A stretch of 64,000 nt of DNA from Orthonyx spaldingii (lineage: Eukaryota; Chordata; Aves; Passeriformes; Orthonychidae). This document shows positions 23,531-36,600 of the stretch, piece after piece (the first letter of the stretch is position 1; every line of letters starts with the position of its first letter). Location: assembly GCA_013397795.1 (NCBI GenBank), contig VZTJ01004776.1, positions 7,967 to 71,966 on the forward strand, read 5' to 3'. The position numbers were made by a program, and so were the translations under genes. The notes beneath the pieces were generated by a model. It saw nothing but the letters and a program-made list of their open reading frames with translations, was not told the origin of the DNA and did not search any database.

Positions 23531-25880
23531 CCACCAAGTTTCACATTGCATACTGTTACTAATGGACAAACTCAATATTACTTCTTTTCTTTCCTCGGGC
23601 CTGGCCCCTAAGCAGCTTTGTGTTTGAGGAATCTGTGCAGCATAAGCCAGATTCCTCTGCTCAGTGTCAGTCACTAGAGGGTCACCAGGGAAGGGTGCTG
23701 AGAGTTCCACTTGCTTCTCTGCTTCACAATTCAGCACATGAAGAAGGAACAGTTCTTTAGCACTGCCCTGTTGCTGCTGCTGCTGCTGCTGCTGTTTGTC
23801 CACAGGCGATTCCCCCATGACAAGACTCTGGCACAAGATCACAGCAATTTAGCCCTGAGAAGGAAATATCTCAGTCTCTGCTACATATTAGAACAGCAAT
23901 GAATGTATGTAAAAACTCTGAGGGTATCTATCAAGTTATCTTTGCCCTTTGTTTGTGTTCAGGACATTTCACAGAGGGTGCTTGCCACTGGGGTGCTTCA
24001 ACTCCTTCCCTGAGACTTGCTGTCTCAAAGAAATCAGAAAGTTGGGAAGGAAAACACAACTGCAGACACGGAGAGGTGTTAGAAGAATCTGGTATTAGCA
24101 TCTTAAGGGACTGTTCTCTTCCCCAAGAGGAAACAGAGCTCTTAGATATTTCCTAGGTATGTTAATTTGCAGTTTAGGCTTTGACCTGAAAAGCACGGTA
24201 AAGCCAAAACACCTGTAAGACAAAGCAGGGTTGTGAAGAATTATAGCTCTAAGCCTAAAAACAGGAGGCTGGAACACATCAGTGAAATGCATCTCACTTT
24301 GAGGATCAGGGAACTTGCTGGGAAACCTCCCACTGAAGTAAAATGTGTGATGCTAATATCGCAGTGATTTAATTGGTACTCTTCTGAGGCACGGTTGAAG
24401 TAATTTGATATGGGAATGTTAAGCCTTACAGGGGAAAGGCCCATCATGTTATTTCCAGGGCTAATGGGACAGACCAAATGCTTCCTGAGAGATTTGACAC
24501 CAAGCTGGAAGTACTGTACAGTACCATGCCAACCTGATCTGCATCTCAGGATAATTCCTGGTGAGCATCATATTGAGCAACATTAGATTCAACCTCTACA
24601 TCCCTTCCCTGAGGTTCATCACCTCAAGTCTTTCAATAGCAATTACTTATACAAGATGTGTTTCCTCCTCCTCCTTGTAATAAACGTTTATTATGTTTTT
24701 AAACATTGCCTCCCAGTGCTGAGGTGAAAGTGCAGAGCCTCATTCAACTCTAAACAAAGAAGGGTACAGCCCAGAATCTCACTTTGGCTAGTGTTGCTGC
24801 TGCGCAGATTCCACCTTCTGTCTTGGTTAATAGACACTGGTGGTGACCTTCTGCCAGATTTAATACTTAAACAGCACTTCCAAGCTGCTTGGAAACATTG
24901 TCTGATAGGGGGATACCTCACTTAAGGTGCGTGCAACATCTCAGGGTTCATGTGTTGTGAACTGACCAATGGTCAGCTGCATGTTATGGGTGTGCCTCAC
25001 ATCAGACCAAGCACAAAACACAAGTGTGAAAGGTTGAACTCTGTCTTTAATCAGTCACTAACATTAAGTAATCATGCAATACACCACAGGTTTGCCCAAA
25101 GATAGATGAGAAAAAATTTATGACACTTGTCATACATTGTTATCTGACAAATAAGCACCTGGAGCAGGCATGGCCTTGGAGACAGTAAGATAGAAAACAA
25201 TTTATTAGGGTGGAATTTATTATTGAGTTTTGCATTCCCTTCTGAGGACCCAGGCTTCCCTTGGGAGCCCTGCAGCAGCAAAGCTGATGAGACATCAAAG
25301 TGTGTATTGTCGCTCCCTAATGAAATCCGTAATCTTATCTCTGATGAATCATGTTCCTACAGTGTACTTCTATTACTAATTTGAATGTGAATGGCTCTGT
25401 ACTATCCTTATACAAGACCGGTAAGCATGTTAGCAGCTATCACAATTGATAACACAGTCCCTTCAGACTCACTTATACATGTGTCTAAGAGAGAAAACTT
25501 CCCAGTGAAATTAAATTGCTCCTGGCCAGCTCCTGAAACTACAGAAAGAGACTGAATTGCTTTCACTCAGTGTTTCAGACTCTAATGCAAGCATCAGCTG
25601 GGGCTTTCCTTGAGATAGTCTGCTCCGTGCCTGAAGACAGGAACAACTGAATTGATGCATTCAGAAACAATCGCAAGGATACCTGTGCCCACAATTAAAA
25701 AAAATAGCCCAAATTATATTGGCTCTTAACAGTAGAGCAAATATCTGTGCAAACAAAACAACCACAGTTTTTCATCTCCTTTTGTTGTTGTTTGGTTGGT
25801 TTAAGCACAAGCATCAGTCATGATGAGAGTAAAAGTCACCTCTCTGCATCCTGTGCAAGTGCTCTGGTTTCCTAACTCAT
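23531..25880. other. Intergenic, no gene seen
   Basis: Contains a CTG triplet run at 23772-23794 but no recognisable exon. The poly-glutamine-like ORF on the minus strand across that run is a by-product of the triplet repeat. Confidence 0.45.
23772..23794. repeat. (CTG)n microsatellite
   Basis: About seven perfect TGC/CTG units. Confidence 0.9.
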
Positions 25881-26830
25881 AGGAGAATATGCTGAGTTGG
25901 AAGGTACCCAAGAAAGATCATGAAGTCCAACTCCTGGCCCGGCAAAGGACAGTCACAAGAACAACACCATGTACCCAAGATTGTTGTCCAAAATTTTCTT
26001 GAACTCTGTTAGGCTTGGAGCTGTGAATACTTCCCTGGGGAGCCTGTCCAGTGCTCAAACACCCTCTGGGTCAAGAAACTTTTTTCTAATATCCAACCTA
26101 AACCTTCCCTGACACAACTTCTGGCCATTACCTGGGGTCCTGACACTGTCACCACAGAGAAGAGATCAGTGCCTGCCCTTCCCCTCATAAGCAAGTTGTA
26201 ACTGCAATGAGTTCTCCCCTCCGTCTCCACTTCTCCAGGCCAAACAGAACAAGTGACCTCAGCCACTCCTGGTATGGCTGCCCCTCTAAAACCTTCCCCA
26301 TCCTTGTTGTCCTCCTTTGGATGCTCTCTAAATAGTTTCATACTTTCTTATATGGTGGCACTCAAAACTGCCCCCAGCACTTGAGGTGAGGCTGCCACAG
26401 TGCAGAGCAGAGAGGGACAATTCCCTCCCTTGCCCAGCTGGCAATGCTATGCCTGATGCCCCCCAGGACACAGTTGGCCCTCCTGGCTGCCAGGGCACTG
26501 ATGACTCACATTCAACTTTCCATTGACCAGGAGCCCCATGTCCCTTTACACAGCACTGCTCTCCAGCCTCTCGTTCCCCAGTCTGTCCGTACATCCAGGG
26601 TTGCCCCATCCCAGATGAAAAATATAGCACTTGTCTTTGTTTAAACTTCATATAGTTGGTGATTTCCCAGCCCTCCAATTTGTCAGGGTCTCTCAGCAGG
26701 GCCTCTGCCTTCAAGAGAGTCAATAGCTCCTCCCAATGTAGTAACTTAGTACACCTTTGAGTCCTGCATCCAAGCTGCCTGGAAATAGCCCAGATCTGAT
26801 ACCACTGATCATCTGCTGAGGTTTCTGGCC
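25881..26830 (-). mobile_element. CR1 LINE, 3' part including degenerate end of ORF2
   Basis: The longest CR1 copy in the window, minus strand. From the left it has the reverse complement of the 3' tail (GTTGGAAGGTACCCAAGAAAG, CTTGAACTCTGTTAGGCTTGG, CTTCCCTGGGGAGCCTGTCC). From about 26350 rightwards it resembles the C-terminal part of the CR1 reverse transcriptase ORF (for example the region coding MKFKQRQVL). A 182-codon ORF remains across 26328-26876, but its translation departs from family consensus through frame changes, so the copy is dead. The right edge is approximate. Confidence 0.8.
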
Positions 26831-27839
26831 CAGGCTGCAGATATGCTCCCTGAATGAGATAACAGTATTTCTGCACCTATTCGGTCATGTGTGTACCTTC
26901 TCAAATGCCACTGGGACTATGCAATGATTTTCACTAGCTGCTGGCATGCTTATAAGTCTCATATAAATACAGTAGAGAGTTAATTACTGTAAAATCATTG
27001 ATAAAGGAAAGAACAAGGCCTCAGGAGCATAGTTCATGAACAATTATATACTTCCCTATCCCAGGTTACAGCCACCTAAAAAATCTGGCCCTGTGGTGTT
27101 TGGTCCAGGAGAGCTCTTACAGGCAGCCTTGATGTTTAATAATTAGTGATGAGACTTGCTAGGAAAAAGAGAGGATAAATATCATGATTTTGACTGGAAA
27201 CCATCCATAACGTGTACTCTTCTGCATTATCTGCCAAGGAGAAAGATTGTGATTCCATGGACTCCTGCATTTGTCAAAGCTCTGGCTGCTCCTACCTCAT
27301 GTAGGATGGTGTCAACAGAACTGAAGGAGTTCCTTCAGCATCCCCCAGATCTTGCCCAGCCTCGTCTTTTGGGTTATTAGAAGCAACAACTGTCCTGGAT
27401 GGCAAAACTGCATCAGGGAGTACATAGGAGAAGTGGCATGCCCATCATTGATCCTGCTCCCAGTGTTAGCACAGCTTCTGGAAAGCTGTGGCTGGCATTG
27501 CCCAGTAACCTCAGCTGGGGACCAGTACCCCTACCTTGTATAACAAAGGCTGCCTCAACTTTGGTTCCTTCCACATCATCAATGACATGCCCACATATTA
27601 TCCTGTGAAAACCCCACTCTGAAGGGCTCAGAAAAGACTTTACATTGTTGGAGGTATTTGGAACTGAAGGAAAACATACCTGTCTCCAGGACACTGGGAG
27701 AGAAGATTTCACAGCCAGCCGAGCCTTGTCTGACATGCCATGCTGGCATTCATCCCACCCTGCCAGCTTTGACAGCCCTGTCCATCCATGGCTGCACGAC
27801 TCAGGCAGGTGGAGATGTTCTCCTACACTAATAGTGTCA

Positions 27840-28260
27840 CCACTACCGGCGTGGTTGCATTGGTGCAGCTCCCAGCGAGGTGCTGCCCTTGCAGCTTACG
27901 ACTTGTTCAGCTAAAAGGAGAAGAGGTGAAAGGTGTGCCTCGCCCTGGCCCTGCCCTCCCCGCAAAGCCCCGTGGCTTCCCCAGCGTGCAGGGAGAGGGT
28001 GGAGATTCCCCGGGGTGACAGAGCACAGACAACCCAGCTGCTAGTTCGTTCTGCAGCAGATGTGATGATCCGGGTGGCACTTCCCTGTCCTGCAGGCTGA
28101 GCAAGCCGTCGGGGCTGTGCCCCTACGCACCACGCTCCTGTCTTTCCTGGATCCTGCATCCCTCCCAGCGCCTCTACCACCTCCTCAGCAGCCCTGCAGC
28201 GCTGACCCGGACCTGCTGCTGGTGAGTGAGCCGGTAGCAGCGGTTCAGCACTTTTACTGA
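27840..28260 (+). promoter_or_regulatory. CpG-enriched patch with donor site: candidate ABCG2 promoter / 5' exon
   Basis: CpG frequency rises sharply compared with flanking AT-rich DNA (clusters around 28010-28030 and 28060-28260). A strong donor (GTGAGT at 28222-28227) follows GC-rich sequence ending CTGCTG. ABCG2 needs an upstream non-coding exon, and this is the nearest patch that looks like one. No TATA box or start-site motif confirms it. Confidence 0.3.
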
Positions 28261-29024
28261 GACAGATTTAGCTCGGTGTAGTGGCTTGCTTCCTCGTCCA
28301 TTAATTGCTTACACTGCCATTGCTATGGAATTATATTTGGCAGCTGTTTTTCTCCAACAGCCAAGGAAACCACACTGAAACACTTGCCTGTCTTCTCCCA
28401 GCTTTTCAAGAGATTTTATTGGGAAGGCAAGAAATCAATGAAAAGATGCTTTGTTGCGGGGGTGGGGGGGGAGCGGAGAGGAGATTGGAGCTTCAAGGCT
28501 TAAGTTAAAACCAGTAAAAAGGTGAAAAATGAGAAAATTTTGCAGGAACTGCCATCCTTGGTGTTCCCTTGTGCATGTTAACATGCATTCAAATGCCTGT
28601 ACGCACCATATGCTGCTTCCTTGGTCCCCACTTAACACAGGGCTCTTTTCATGGAAGGTAGGTTATACATCCTCAGTAAATCGGCTGGCAATTAACTTAC
28701 AGATTGCCTAAATCACATTATCCTTATTTACTCAAATAGTTTTAATTTCCTACACGTTATCCTGAGAAAGAGGGATGTATGGCCCTGGCCCCTTTGCATC
28801 CCCACAGCCATTCTCTGGTCAGTCCACATCCCTGGAACTGGCTAAAGGGGAGGGGGGGGAGGGGGTGAGGAGGTATACTTATACTTTCTGAGAATTTATA
28901 CACAAAGTCCAAAATGCACTGTTTCAGCTTGCAGGCTGCAAGACTTAACTTTGTACCCATTAAAAATAAGAGAAATAATAGCAGACTTAATTGTGGTTTC
29001 TCTGGCATGTTCAAGTATCCAGAC

Positions 29025-29048
29025 AAAAAAAAAAAAAAAAAAAAAAAA
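29025..29048. repeat. Poly-A run (24 bases)
   Basis: A pure A homopolymer with no transposable-element tail recognised next to it. Confidence 0.95.
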
Positions 29049-32000
29049 CTGTTTTTAAAAAGGGTTTGGGGCAGCTTCCTTTAGAAAATTCTGCTGAAAG
29101 CTGCTTCTGTCTCTAAAACTCTTCCTCCTTAAGTAACTTCAATGCTTATTCTCTATAGAGATAAAATCTTTTGAGTAACTGCCTGGATTTTAAAAAATGC
29201 ACATCTGAATTTTGTTTTCATGATTTTACTACCCCTCCTATAGTATTGTTTTTAGTATTGTGATTTTATGGATTTGAACTGCAAATCCCTCTGGTGCCAA
29301 AAGCTTTGCAGGAAGACAAGTGGGAATAAATATTACTTAGCTTTTTATATAGACAATATATCTTAAGCCACACAAATACATTTACTGAAACTGTTTTAAA
29401 GAAACTCCAGGTATGGTATTGTTGTGGTTCAAGTGGGTTTGAATCAACTGAACTTTGTAGCACATTTTGTTGTTGTTTGATGGTTTTGTTTAGTGCCCCA
29501 GTGTGTGTAGGAAAAATGAGACTTTGTACTTACAAGTCTCAGAAGAATACTCGGGAAAGTGACTGTACCGAGACTTTCATTATGTGCATTGAAACAGTGG
29601 GCAAAGAGATTTCTTGGTTGTTTTTAAGAAAGTAGTTTCATTTTGCCATTAATAAAAGGTTAAATCTTGAGATCCAGTACTTTGTCTGCTGACAAAATTT
29701 TCTGAGACTAAATATCTCTGAAGAAAAGGTTTTTCTATTAGGCTTGAGCTGAAATGATGCTGAAATCTGTGGCAATAAAAATATTTTAGAACTATGTGGG
29801 AAAACAAATAAAATTTGCAAAATTTCCAGAGAGTTTCTAAATTTTTTATTTTGCTGACGCGAAGTGTAATACACCCAGGGTTGATATAATGAGGATATGA
29901 AACACTTTATTAACAAATACTTCTGAATAGAGCTGGCAGTACATGTTGTCATTGAATCTCCTGCTCATTTCTGATCTAAAGTAAATATTTGTAAGCCATT
30001 GGCAATGAAATCTGAGAAACTTCATTTAAAGGTTGCATAGAAATTTATTTGATTACCATTCATCATGGTTGTTTCTTTGTCCTGCAGAAGCTCTGACTCG
30101 AAATGTTTCATGGCTGTATGTCACAAACTCAATGAATTATTTTTAAACAATTAAAAATTGCAATGTTTTAAAATTTCCATTTCTGAGAAGCAATTGCAAA
30201 CAGCTGACAATTATATTAACTGTGAAGGAGCATGCCCCTATGCTCCTCTGGTGAAGTTTATTGCTAGATCAGAAATGGGAAGGTTGATTTGTAAAATACC
30301 AAACTGGTTTCTCAATGCAACTTTTTACTCTGTAGTGAAAAAGAGGCATTCAAAATAGAAAAGCAAATCAAATGCCTAATTTTAGCATGTGGGCATAATT
30401 TTTACTGTTAGTATTTCATCTTGTCTCAGCACAGCGTTAGCTGAGATCCAAATTGCCACTCTCAGAGGCTTCCATGGATCACCCAGGCAAAGCCATGGTT
30501 GACCCGATCTTGCGTTGGTGCCAGGCGTGCTCAGAGGGAGAAGCTGGGTTTGGGGGCTTCCCCAGGCCCTTTCCCACCAGCATGTCCAGAGCCCTGCCAT
30601 TTTGTCAGCCCAAGGAGCTGCTGTGGTGGAGACCTTGCAGTGGTTATGCCCCTTTGAGAAGAGAGCAGCCAACACAGGTTTCACACAGCAGAAAAAACTG
30701 CTGAAGCTTTAAGCAAATGAGCATTCTGCAATTTCTTTCTGCAATAAATTCTAGTAGCTCTGAAAGAGTAAAATGTTATTTTCAGTATTAATGTAGCATT
30801 TGAAATAGATTTAATTTTTACTTTGATAAATGACATGTCCCCACCAACACACTTTTTTTCTGAAGGGAGGAACAGAACACAGGTAAATCCATGTACCAGG
30901 CATTCCACCTACAGCACCCTACCCTGTCGCTGCAAGTGGCACAAGCACCCTGCATCCAGGAAGGGCTGTAACAATTTGTACCAGGGGTCCAGTGAGACCT
31001 GAATCCAGCCTCTGCTCACAGCTGCCCGTCGTTAATGCCTTGCTAAGGGACAAGAGCAAAGAACATTGTTTTTCTCTGGCAATTTTGGCTATTAAGCCTT
31101 CCTGAACTGGAAGTTTTCTGCTGACAGCTGTATTAAATAGCCATTGAGAGACTGTTTGCTATGGATATATGTAATTCTTCCTATACCTGATTTATTTATA
31201 TAGCTTCTACATACAATTTTGCAAAAAAGTGTATAATCTCATCATAACTTGATTGATAGATTAAATTTGACTATGACAGACTGTCTGTTCTTAGGAATGA
31301 TGATGTGAAAGTGGAGTCGTCCTTTGTTTGTGAAAACAGTTTGATTCTCTGGTTACTGTCTACCTGTCTAGTTCACTCTGGATGACTGAATTTCTTTAAT
31401 TCCTAAAAAAAAAGTTTGTATGAAAAGTTTCATTTCATTGTTTCAATGCTGAAAGAGCATTTCAGAAATTTCAGTGCAAGAGTTCAGCTAGGTTTTTATG
31501 GTGGTCTTTGGAAAAAAAGACCAAAAACCCAACAAAATCAAATGAAACAAGGAAAAATGTAACCATTCTATTGATAACGCCTGAGGTCTAAATCTACCTC
31601 ATTTTTTTCTCATTTGCTCATAATGTTGCATCAGTAATATTGAAATATTAAAGCAAAATACTGACCCAAATACCTTATATATGTAGTGATATATCAAGGT
31701 CAGAGTCACACTGTCTCCTGAGTTCTGCACTCACCTTGTGCTGCTTGATTATTTAAGAGCTTATGGGATTTTCTAATGCCTACCCATGGTGTTGCCCCTG
31801 GGTTGAGCCTAGCTCAGAAAACATCTGCTCAACATTTTGTGAGACTTTAAGTGACAAGTTCCCACTGCAGTTCTGAAAGCACATCTCTAAGTTACCCAAG
31901 CATCCTTTCAAAAGGCAGTGATTGATGTCCACACAGATTAGCCCAGAAAATACAGGATAAATAGCCTTAAAAAATGACCTGCTCTCCTCCAGGTAGGTAA

Positions 32001-32461
32001 ATCTTCCCTGGCACAAGTAAGAGTTTATGCAGTTTATCAGTAAAAGACCTCTATATTTTAAATGTTGGATATTGGATTGATGTTCAACTTATTCAAAATG
32101 TATTTTAGCTCAAATTCAAGCTAGACCCATTGTAATTACATTTTGAACACGGTTTCTTTGCACTGTGCCAAGATTTACAGATTACTAAAACATTAAGACC
32201 TTAAATTTTTGTCAGCACAGAAGACTGCAGCTTTCTCAGAAGAGGCAATCTTGGGCTAGATTTTGGGAGGAAAGAGAGACTGTGAGACAACACTTGGAGA
32301 CAGATGAACCAGCCTTTATGTGCAGATAGGCCTGTTGCTGAACATAGAGCTTACAGAGGTTTCACTGAGCTGATAGCCACAAAGGAGAGCTCAGCTGTCT
32401 GTCAAGCAGCCTTAGCAAACTGACAAGATAAGGGCTTGGGTTTTTATGTGACCATAAATGG

Positions 32462-32462
<1 letters not shown>

Positions 32463-32529
<67 letters not shown>
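32463..32529. repeat. Poly-T run (67 bases)
   Basis: Sixty-seven uninterrupted T. This is long for a bird genome, and I see no retroposon body on its minus-strand 5' side. Confidence 0.95.
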
Positions 32530-32530
<1 letters not shown>

Positions 32531-33640
32531 GCAAGGCTCCTTTTTACTAACTGCTCTCAAATTCATTCAGCATGTCTGAAACTGTCTCATAATTTGCCTC
32601 TTTTCTTGCTGTAAGCAGTGTAACCATGCTGAGGTCTGGGACTGGTCACGCCAGGGCTCCCAGCTGCTCAACTGCACTCTTGATTCCCCTGAACTACTGC
32701 ATTACTAACATTTCCCATCGTGACAATTAAAGGACTTAGACTCTGATGAGTCAAGGTGGTATATAGAGAGGCCAGATCCTACCTCTCACCCAGGTGAGCC
32801 TTAAGGAAGCACAAAGGGGACAAAAGTCTGCATTCACCGGGACAGCCAGGGATGCTCCACTGTGCAGGTGGATGGCTCACAGGCAAGAGCCTGGCTGACA
32901 AGGGAGGTGATATAATTTTAATTATTCCATAACTATCTTTTAGTTTTCACATGGAAATAGAACACAAGGAAGATAATTACTTGGCAGCAGTGTCAGTTTC
33001 CATGTTGCTATATCCTTGGTAAAATTATTTTCATTAATAGAACAGGTGCTGCCTGTGGCCAGGTGCTGCTGCCAGGGGTAGTTGGAGGGCGAGATTTCTG
33101 TGGGAAAGATCATGGGGTTGTGCTGTGGCAGACACAGCCACCTCCTGCTGGTGTGGTAAAGCTGAGCATGTCAGTGATGCTGGTAGAGCCTCTCTGGAAA
33201 CCTGTGTAAGAAAGGGCAAAAGATGTAGTTAATCTACATCTGCGAGAGAGGACACAGAGAGGAGTGAGAAAATGTGTGATAAACAGCTCTTCAGACCCCA
33301 GAGAAGGAGGTCCAGGTGCCAGAGTAGATGTGCACCTCAGATGCCATCTGGGTGGAAAACAGTGGCCACCCAAGGTCAGTCCACCCCAACAGACCATCAG
33401 GGTGGAGAGAAGCTCTTCTATCTCCCTAACCCTGGCAGACCCAGCTCCTCATCAGCTTCATGTCATCTCCAGGTCTGAGTCCACAGGATCCAACCCTCCT
33501 ATCCAAAACAGAGACTCCTAGATGGGTGTCTTCCAGGCCCACTGTAGGGCCAGTGCTGAACACAGGGCCCAAAAGACACATCTTTCCTCTTCATACCTAA
33601 TCAAATCTTTCCTTTCCTCTTTTTCTTTTCCAGAGGAAGG

Positions 33641-36600
33641 ATGGCAGAAGGCCAGCCACACGTATGCATTCAGATGTCAGACTCCAGTACAAATGGCATT
33701 CCCAGCAGAAGACAGTCCTCCCCAGGCTTGGCTGGCAGGGCAGGAAGCATGCTCACTTTCCACAATATCTGCTACCGTGTGAAGACAAAGACTGGGTTCC
33801 TGTGTTTCCGAAAAACGGCTGATAAAGAAGTCTTGAAAGACGTCAAGTGTGTATTTAAACATTTCTTTAGCGTCTTTTTATGTTTTATTTCTGTCCAGAG
33901 TTCACTCATGTCACTGAGCCATTTAGCACAATATGCAGATCAAGATTTAGAAAAATTATTTGTATGTGTCGTTGCTTCATGTTTGCTGTCAGCTGTGCTT
34001 AAGCCCAGGTCCTCAGTCACTGGGCTGAGCCTGTACATCTGAGGGATCACCTTCCCTGGCCCTGGGGGTACAGCCCTCTGGCTGCTATCAACACAGGGCA
34101 CACCACGCAGCTCTGGTCTCTGTACACTACCTGGCAATTCTCCCACTGTGCCAGGGTGTTTAGCTGAGATACCAACAGCCTGTCCTCTGTGGCTATGTCT
34201 CCTCCCCTCAGGTGGCCTTGGGAAAGGTTATTTTTTGGGGGGGTTTAATTTAAAATGTTTAACGCTTTAATGTAAGTGAGGGTTAGGTTATCTTTGAAGA
34301 GATGTAAAGGTTTCTGGGGTTTTGGCATTTTTTTGTTGAGTTTTGTTTTTTTCCCCAACACTCAGCACCACTGCAGTAAAGCAGCCATGTCGTTATGGCC
34401 TGTATTCAATAATCAGTGAATAAAGTTTGCCCATTGTCGCGTTCCAATAGGGGAGGAACTGCGAGGAGTTCTTTTAAAATGGATGGTTGAGAAAAGAATT
34501 AAGCCAAGCGAGGCAGACGTTGTATCTGAGAACCGTTTATTTATAACTCAAACGAAAAGAAAAGGGACTTGCCCAAATGAGAGAGGGCGGAAAAGACAAA
34601 AAAGGGAGGAAGATGGAAAAGGAATTGGGGGGAGAGAGAGAGAAGACCGAGAGAAAAAGAGGGCGTTACCACCAGCCACTCAGGGAGTGCTGTCGCCATC
34701 CACGCGATGCAGAGGCGGACAGGCCGCCTGCTACCGAGTGTGCGCAGGCCTGGAGAGGGGAGGTTTCACACGCACGGTTTCACAGGCGCAGCTGTCGCAG
34801 CGACGGCTCCAGCCGAAGATGGGGTGAGCAGACACTCAGACCGGAGGTATAGGACCTTGGGACAGTGGCGGCGAAGACTGAAGAGCTGGGCTGGGTCGGG
34901 GCGGCAGGGCTGTTCAGGCAGGGATGCGGGAGGCGAAGCAGCGGGACAGCAGTCACGGACACAGGGAAACACAACGGGCGCGAGGATACCATTAGCCAGC
35001 GAGGGCAGGAGAGCCAAAGGCGCAGGCTGGTACCAGGCCAAAGGAGGGGACGAGCCGGAGAACAGAGAGCGAAAAACACCCTGCTTGAAAGCAACTTTCG
35101 AAAACCCCCACTCGAAGTTTGTGGCGCAGTGTGCTTTTATACTCCCCTGGCCCCTCCCAGGCTGTGCTTGCTGGCAGGAGACCACTGGTCCAGTCCAAAC
35201 TTTCTTTTGCTGCCCATTGGTGGAGACCTTTCTGCGGCCTGATTGGAGAAACCCCTCCACAGTGTCTCCTACCCACTGCCTCATGTGAGGTGTAGCCAGG
35301 AAAAGTAACCCCAGAGACGAGGCGTCCCCCACTCCTGGCTGCACACCCCCTGCAAGTGGCACATGTATACTCCTTCCCCCCTCGTGTCTCTGACAACCCT
35401 GACAAGCAGGGTTGAGGCAAACTAAAATGGCCGAATTGGCTCCTCACACTTATTCACAGTTCAGTAGCTAAACTCAGTTACAAGTGCTCATACAATATGC
35501 CATTTCAAGTGACCCATGGCTTTCAGCTCCCTAACTCCAATTTTTATAAATATTCACCCTTTTGTGTAGCTCTGTCTGTCCTGCTCTTTGCCCAGGAAAT
35601 TTCCACACCTACTAATCATGAGCTCTTAAAGGCTTTGTTGCATTCTTCAAAAGACGTATTGTGGTACCTCAATGGACTCACATTGGTCACTTGTGACATC
35701 TTCCATCTGACTGTTGAGTTTCATGGGGTTTTAATGTCAGATACAGAGACATTATCAACTGTATTTTAAGTACAGACAAATCCCTAGTTTATTCTGTCTA
35801 CAGGGACCATCTCTCTGTTGAGAGACTAATACCTTTAGAACTGAATATGGCCAAAGCAAGTGCATGCTTCTCTTGCAGAGATAAAATATACATACAGATT
35901 TTGCTACATTTTACTCATGTTTCTGTCTTGTCTTCATTATATAAAGATTAGTTCTTCTTGAATTAGGAATAAAAGTCAAGGTGAAGGTGATCATACATAT
36001 TTCTTGTGATTGGACAGCTTCATTAATTCCCGAATTAATGGGATGCAGAAAATAGTTGTACACATAAGTTACACTGGCCTACCAGTTGAAACAGGGAAAG
36101 AAATAGCCCCACCCCAACTATTTTGTAAAACTTATCTGTTTTGTCTTACAGTGGCATCATGAAACCAGGACTGAATGCAATTTTGGGACCTACTGGCAGT
36201 GGTAAATCTTCGTAAGTGCCCCCTTTGCCCTCTACAGAAATTACACGAAGGAGAAAGTGAAACTGTACACATTTAACAGTAATAGATTTCTCTTTCAGGG
36301 AAAGATTGAGTTTTTATTTAGGCCTGTGTAAATCTCACTGTTTTCTGAGACATACTTGAATTCAAAAAAGACAATCAGTTTATATGAGGAAGGTGAAATT
36401 CAGTTTTAGTCCGCACTTCGCTGACAGTCACTCCTTACACATCATTCTAGGTTAAACTCAAATTATTGAAAAAATAAACAGGAAACTGCACAGATCTCAT
36501 TTTCTTAGGAAACCAGGACAAAAGAAACTCAGTCCTTGGAAGTTGCTGGGGGTTTTCTAAACTGCAAACTTTTAATGTGATGTGCTTTTAAATAGCTGTT

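Larger units (their letters stand above)
26831..33633. other. Region upstream of ABCG2 coding exons
   Basis: No coding exon is recognised. The acceptor at 33632-33633 before the ABCG2 start means one or more non-coding 5' exons should lie here or further left. The best candidate is the CpG-enriched patch at 27840-28260. Homopolymers at 29025-29048 and 32463-32529 are listed separately. The rest is AT-rich intergenic or 5' intron sequence. Confidence 0.45.

Noticed and set aside
23462..23842. Poly-glutamine-containing minus-strand ORF
   Set aside because: The glutamines come from a CTG microsatellite; no flanking protein homology.
26328..26876. 182-codon minus-strand ORF as a gene
   Set aside because: Falls within the CR1 copy; it is remnant LINE sequence.
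34766..35362. 198-codon minus-strand ORF
   Set aside because: Lies inside the CpG-rich LTR block where stops are rare by composition; no retroviral or cellular motif is visible.
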